Of a stretch of DNA of 42,458 nt, positions 39,944 through 42,458 are shown piece by piece. How positions within the stretch are numbered: the stretch's first letter is position 1; each line of letters starts with the position of its first letter. Position numbers and translations under genes: made by a program. The DNA comes from an uncultured Cedecea sp. (lineage in GTDB: Bacteria; Pseudomonadota; Gammaproteobacteria; Enterobacterales; Enterobacteriaceae). The notes below the pieces were generated by a model. The model was not told where the DNA came from. It worked only from the letters and a program-made list of their open reading frames with translations, and ran no database searches. Location of the stretch: assembly GCF_947498825.1 (NCBI RefSeq), contig NZ_CANMLV010000023.1:1-42458 (forward strand). The letters run 5' to 3'.

Positions 39944-40654
39944 TACCAGCTGTGGCTGAGGAAGAGAAGCGGTTGCTACTGGTGTGACAATATAGCGGCC
40001 GCTTTCAATGGTTACTGCGGGCGGCTGATGATGTGCTGAAAAATAGTCGTAGCCCGGTTTTAACTCTTCCCAGAACTTAATGTAATTAGAGTATTTATGG
40101 CGAGCCATATTGGAATCGGTCATACGGAAAGGAAAGATACCGATTTGAACCTGTGGCTGACCAAAAACCAATGCGGCAGTGACAAACTGGAAGATCTCAT
40201 CAATTCCATCGTCCGTCATGGCATAACATCCCATGGACACACAGGCTCCGTGAATCATTAAATATTTCCCTTCATAACCGTGGTATTTATCGTAATCGTT
40301 CGGAAAGCCAAGGTTCATTGCTTTATAGTAACGGCTGTCAGGTTTTAACTGGCGACGTTCGACCGTATAAAAACCTTCCGGACTTTTAAAATCGCCCTCA
40401 CGTCTTTTTGGACCCAGCCCACCGGAAAAATTACAGATATCATAGCTATTTAACAGGGTATATTGCGCACCCATTTTTACCCAGAGCTCCAGGGTTCGTT
40501 CTTCTTTAAATATTTGAATATAAACCGGAGAACCCATTAGTTGCTGCCGAATTTCTTTACTTTTAGCGGTCGGTGCAACAGGGGTATTAAGCAGGCTTGC
40601 TGATGATAAAAATGGCATCAAAAGCATTGCAGCAATGAGTACTATCTTGCGCAT
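39914..40654 (-). CDS. yafK: YkuD-domain murein protein YafK (LdtF/DpaA)
   Basis: A 246-residue periplasmic protein, the same length as in E. coli. The signal peptide is [20 protein letters not shown]. The YkuD catalytic motif is [20 protein letters not shown] with the nucleophile Cys. In E. coli this protein does not cross-link: it has been reported to detach Braun lipoprotein from peptidoglycan (DpaA) and to influence L,D-transpeptidases (LdtF). The frame is open to 40771, but the ATG at 40654 gives the proper signal peptide. Divergent from dinB. Confidence 0.93.
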   Translation of the reverse strand: MRKIVLIAAMLLMPFLSSASLLNTPVAPTAKSKEIRQQLMGSPVYIQIFKEERTLELWVKMGAQYTLLNSYDICNFSGGLGPKRREGDFKSPEGFYTVERRQLKPDSRYYKAMNLGFPNDYDKYHGYEGKYLMIHGACVSMGCYAMTDDGIDEIFQFVTAALVFGQPQVQIGIFPFRMTDSNMARHKYSNYIKFWEELKPGYDYFSAHHQPPAVTIESGRYIVTPVATASLPQPQLVSNYSLPKAK

Positions 40655-40794
40655 ACTACGTGGGTTCCTTGATAAATCTGTTAGGTGGTGCCAGAACGAC
40701 AAGAAAAAGCCGAGCGAAAAAATTACCCAGGCTGCGCTCACATTAGCATTGCTGTTGATTTTCGCAAGCAAGACTATGAGGTTATCAAAACAGG

Positions 40795-40810
40795 CTGTAT
40801 ACTTATCCAG
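40795..40810 (+). promoter_or_regulatory. LexA (SOS) box upstream of dinB
   Basis: CTGTATACTTATCCAG fits CTG-N10-CAG and is nearly identical to the E. coli dinB box as I recall it. It lies 22 bases before the dinB start codon. Confidence 0.88.
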
Positions 40811-40832
40811 TATTATTATGGGTGAGATGAAT

Positions 40833-41888
40833 ATGCGTAAAATTATTCATGTCGATATGGACTGCTTTTATGCTGCCGTGGAAATGCGTGATAACCCCCA
40901 ATTGCGCGATGTTCCCATTGCGATTGGCGGCAGTGCTAAACAACGTGGTGTTATCAGTACCGCGAACTATCCGGCACGTCAATATGGCGTGCGTAGCGCG
41001 ATGTCCACCGCAATGGCATTTAAACTCTGTCCAGGGTTGATACTTCTGCCAGGACGCTTTGATGCCTATAAAGAAGCGTCACTGCATATCAGAGAAATCT
41101 TTGCCCGTTATACCTCGCTTATCGAACCTTTGTCGCTGGATGAGGCCTATCTTGATGTCACCGACAGCTCTCACTGCCAGGGCTCTGCCACCTTAATGGC
41201 GCGCGAGATCCGTCAGGCCATCTTTGATGAACTTAATCTCACTGCTTCAGCTGGAGTGGCTCCGGTAAAATTTCTCGCTAAAATCGCCTCGGATCTTAAT
41301 AAACCCAATGGTCAGTATGTAATTACACCTGAGGACGTTCCGGATTTTCTGACCCGTTTGCCCTTGGGAAAGATACCGGGAGTGGGGCAGGTTACCGTTA
41401 AAAAACTGGAAGAATTAGGTTTGCGTACTGGAGCGGATATCCAGCAGGCGGATTTAGCCATGTTATTAAAGCGTTTTGGCAAACTGGGACGCATACTGCG
41501 AGAGCGCTGTATGGGTATTGATGAACGCAGCGTCAATACTAATCGCCTGCGTAAGTCGATTGGTGTCGAACGGACGCTGTCTGACGATATCCATCACTGG
41601 TCTGAATGCGAAGAGATAATCGAAAAACTCTTTCCAGAGCTGGAGCGCCGACTGGCCAAAGTACGGCCTGATTTACGGATTGCCCGCCAGGGCGTGAAGC
41701 TTAAATTCAGTGATTTTCAACTCACGACTCAGGAACATAGCTGGCCGTTACTTGATAAAGCCCAGTTACTCCATCATGCATATCAAGTCTGGCATCAGCG
41801 CAGAGGTGAAAGAGGCGTGCGACTGGTTGGTTTACAGGTGACACTACTTGACCCGCAGCTGGAACGGCAGTTAGTGCTTGGATTGTAG
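40833..41888 (+). CDS. dinB: DNA polymerase IV (Y-family)
   Basis: A 351-residue translesion polymerase, the same length as E. coli DinB. Asp8 is in HVDMDCFYAAVEM; SLDEAYLDVTDS carries the Asp-Glu pair; TASAGVAPVKFLAKIASDLNKPNGQ and IPGVGQVTVKKLEELG are palm and thumb motifs. The extreme C terminus QLVLGL is the beta-clamp binding peptide. GGTGAG six bases before 40833 and the family N terminus fix the start; in-frame ATGs at 40818 and 40827 are alternatives. SOS control is indicated by the LexA box. Confidence 0.97.
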   Translation: MRKIIHVDMDCFYAAVEMRDNPQLRDVPIAIGGSAKQRGVISTANYPARQYGVRSAMSTAMAFKLCPGLILLPGRFDAYKEASLHIREIFARYTSLIEPLSLDEAYLDVTDSSHCQGSATLMAREIRQAIFDELNLTASAGVAPVKFLAKIASDLNKPNGQYVITPEDVPDFLTRLPLGKIPGVGQVTVKKLEELGLRTGADIQQADLAMLLKRFGKLGRILRERCMGIDERSVNTNRLRKSIGVERTLSDDIHHWSECEEIIEKLFPELERRLAKVRPDLRIARQGVKLKFSDFQLTTQEHSWPLLDKAQLLHHAYQVWHQRRGERGVRLVGLQVTLLDPQLERQLVLGL

Positions 41889-41889
41889 A

Positions 41890-41921
41890 AATACTTCTCA
41901 CGGAAAACCATGAGAAGTATT
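41890..41921. terminator. Terminator between convergent dinB and pepD
   Basis: AATACTTCTCA and TGAGAAGTATT form an 11-bp perfect stem around a ten-base loop between the two stop codons. T tracts are short, so efficiency is uncertain. Confidence 0.65.
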
Positions 41922-41936
41922 TGGATTACAGGCCGT

Positions 41937-42458
41937 TTATTTAACCGGAATGGCTTTCAGCAGCGCTGTCAGCAGCGTCCAGTAATGGCCAACGCTTTCA
42001 ATATGTACACGCTCATCAGGGGAGTGTGGACCGGTGATGGTCGGACCGATAGAAACCATATCCATATCAGGATAAGGTTTCTTAAATAAACCACACTCCA
42101 GTCCAGCGTGGATCACCATAATATTCGGTGTTTTATTGAATAATTTCTGATAGGTATCACGTACAAGATGCATCACTTGCGAGTCGGCATCTGGCTGCCA
42201 GCCAGGATAGCTGTTTTTGGCATCCACATGAGCGCCAGCCAGCTGACCCAGCGATTCAAGCATGGTCACCACATAGTCTTTACCCGAATCAATCAACGAG
42301 CGGATCAAGCAGATAATTTCAGCATTATCGTCATGTAAGTTAACGATTCCCAGATTGAGGGAGGTTTCGACAACGCCTTTTACCGCATCAGAATTTCGTA
42401 TAACTCCATTAGGCGTGGCATTTAACAGACGGATAAACGTATCCCTGCTGCCTGATGT
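41937..42458 (-). CDS. pepD: Aminoacyl-histidine dipeptidase PepD, C-terminal part
   Basis: The last ~173 residues of an M20-family zinc dipeptidase (peptidase D, about 485 residues in E. coli) that splits Xaa-His dipeptides. The frame is open through the window edge, so the start lies outside. Recognisable are NGVIRNSDAVKGVVETSLNL, CLIRSLIDSGKD, YPGWQPDADSQVM, MVIHAGLECGLFKKPYPDMD with a metal-binding Glu, and SIGPTITGPHSPDE. In E. coli pepD follows the dinB region similarly, so the core order is restored here. Confidence 0.95.
   Translation of the reverse strand, partial: TSGSRDTFIRLLNATPNGVIRNSDAVKGVVETSLNLGIVNLHDDNAEIICLIRSLIDSGKDYVVTMLESLGQLAGAHVDAKNSYPGWQPDADSQVMHLVRDTYQKLFNKTPNIMVIHAGLECGLFKKPYPDMDMVSIGPTITGPHSPDERVHIESVGHYWTLLTALLKAIPVK

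Overview
The window is a piece of an Enterobacterales chromosome of moderate GC. The gene order is tRNA-Asp (partial, the copy that follows an rRNA operon in E. coli), dkgB, yafC, yafD, yafE, mltD, gloB, yafS, rnhA, dnaQ, aspV, then, after an insertion, yafV, fadE, gmhA, yafJ, yafK, dinB, pepD. This is the conserved aspU-to-pepD neighbourhood of E. coli and Yersinia, and the proteins align well with those families. The genus cannot be fixed from sequence alone; several proteins differ clearly from Yersinia pestis and E. coli versions as I remember them.

Layout. (1) 1-9536 is core housekeeping: aldo-keto reductase, a LysR regulator divergent from an added MFS transporter, an EEP-family protein, two methyltransferases, a murein transglycosylase, glyoxalase II, RNase HI, the DNA polymerase III proofreading subunit and aspV. 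(2) 9537-18846 is accessory: a possible CRP-dependent leader ending in a strong terminator, a 1.9-kb group II intron with its reverse transcriptase inserted just after that terminator, and a sugar operon made of a fructose-family PTS (separate IIB and IIC, plus an HPr-EI-IIA fusion) with a GH38 alpha-mannosidase. (3) 19124-33162, all on the minus strand, is the most interesting part: a compact, AT-rich gene set resembling a type II fatty acid or polyketide pathway (ACP, ketosynthase, MaoC-like dehydratase, ketoreductase), with a PF10118-type putative di-metal protein, an alpha/beta-hydrolase-methyltransferase fusion, a FadH-like dienoyl reductase, an EntD-type phosphopantetheinyl transferase and a complete YbhGFSR-type ABC exporter. 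I do not recognise it as a characterised pathway. (4) 33163-35800 is a scar zone: AT-rich DNA with a perfect palindrome, small unidentifiable ORFs, yafV, a broken ABC ATPase gene and a degenerate repeat. (5) 35815-42458 returns to core genes with visible FadR and LexA sites.

How the genes may work together. The PTS phosphorylates an imported mannoside and the mannosidase cleaves it in the cytoplasm. In the minus-strand cluster, the transferase would activate the ACP, the ketosynthase/reductase/dehydratase would build an acyl chain, the FadH-like enzyme could reduce diene or enoyl intermediates, the hydrolase/methyltransferase and di-metal protein would release or tailor it, and the exporter would move the product out. 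The assembly is inference; each enzyme family is supported by motifs. Three copies of an ERIC-like inverted-repeat element occur in and beside this cluster.
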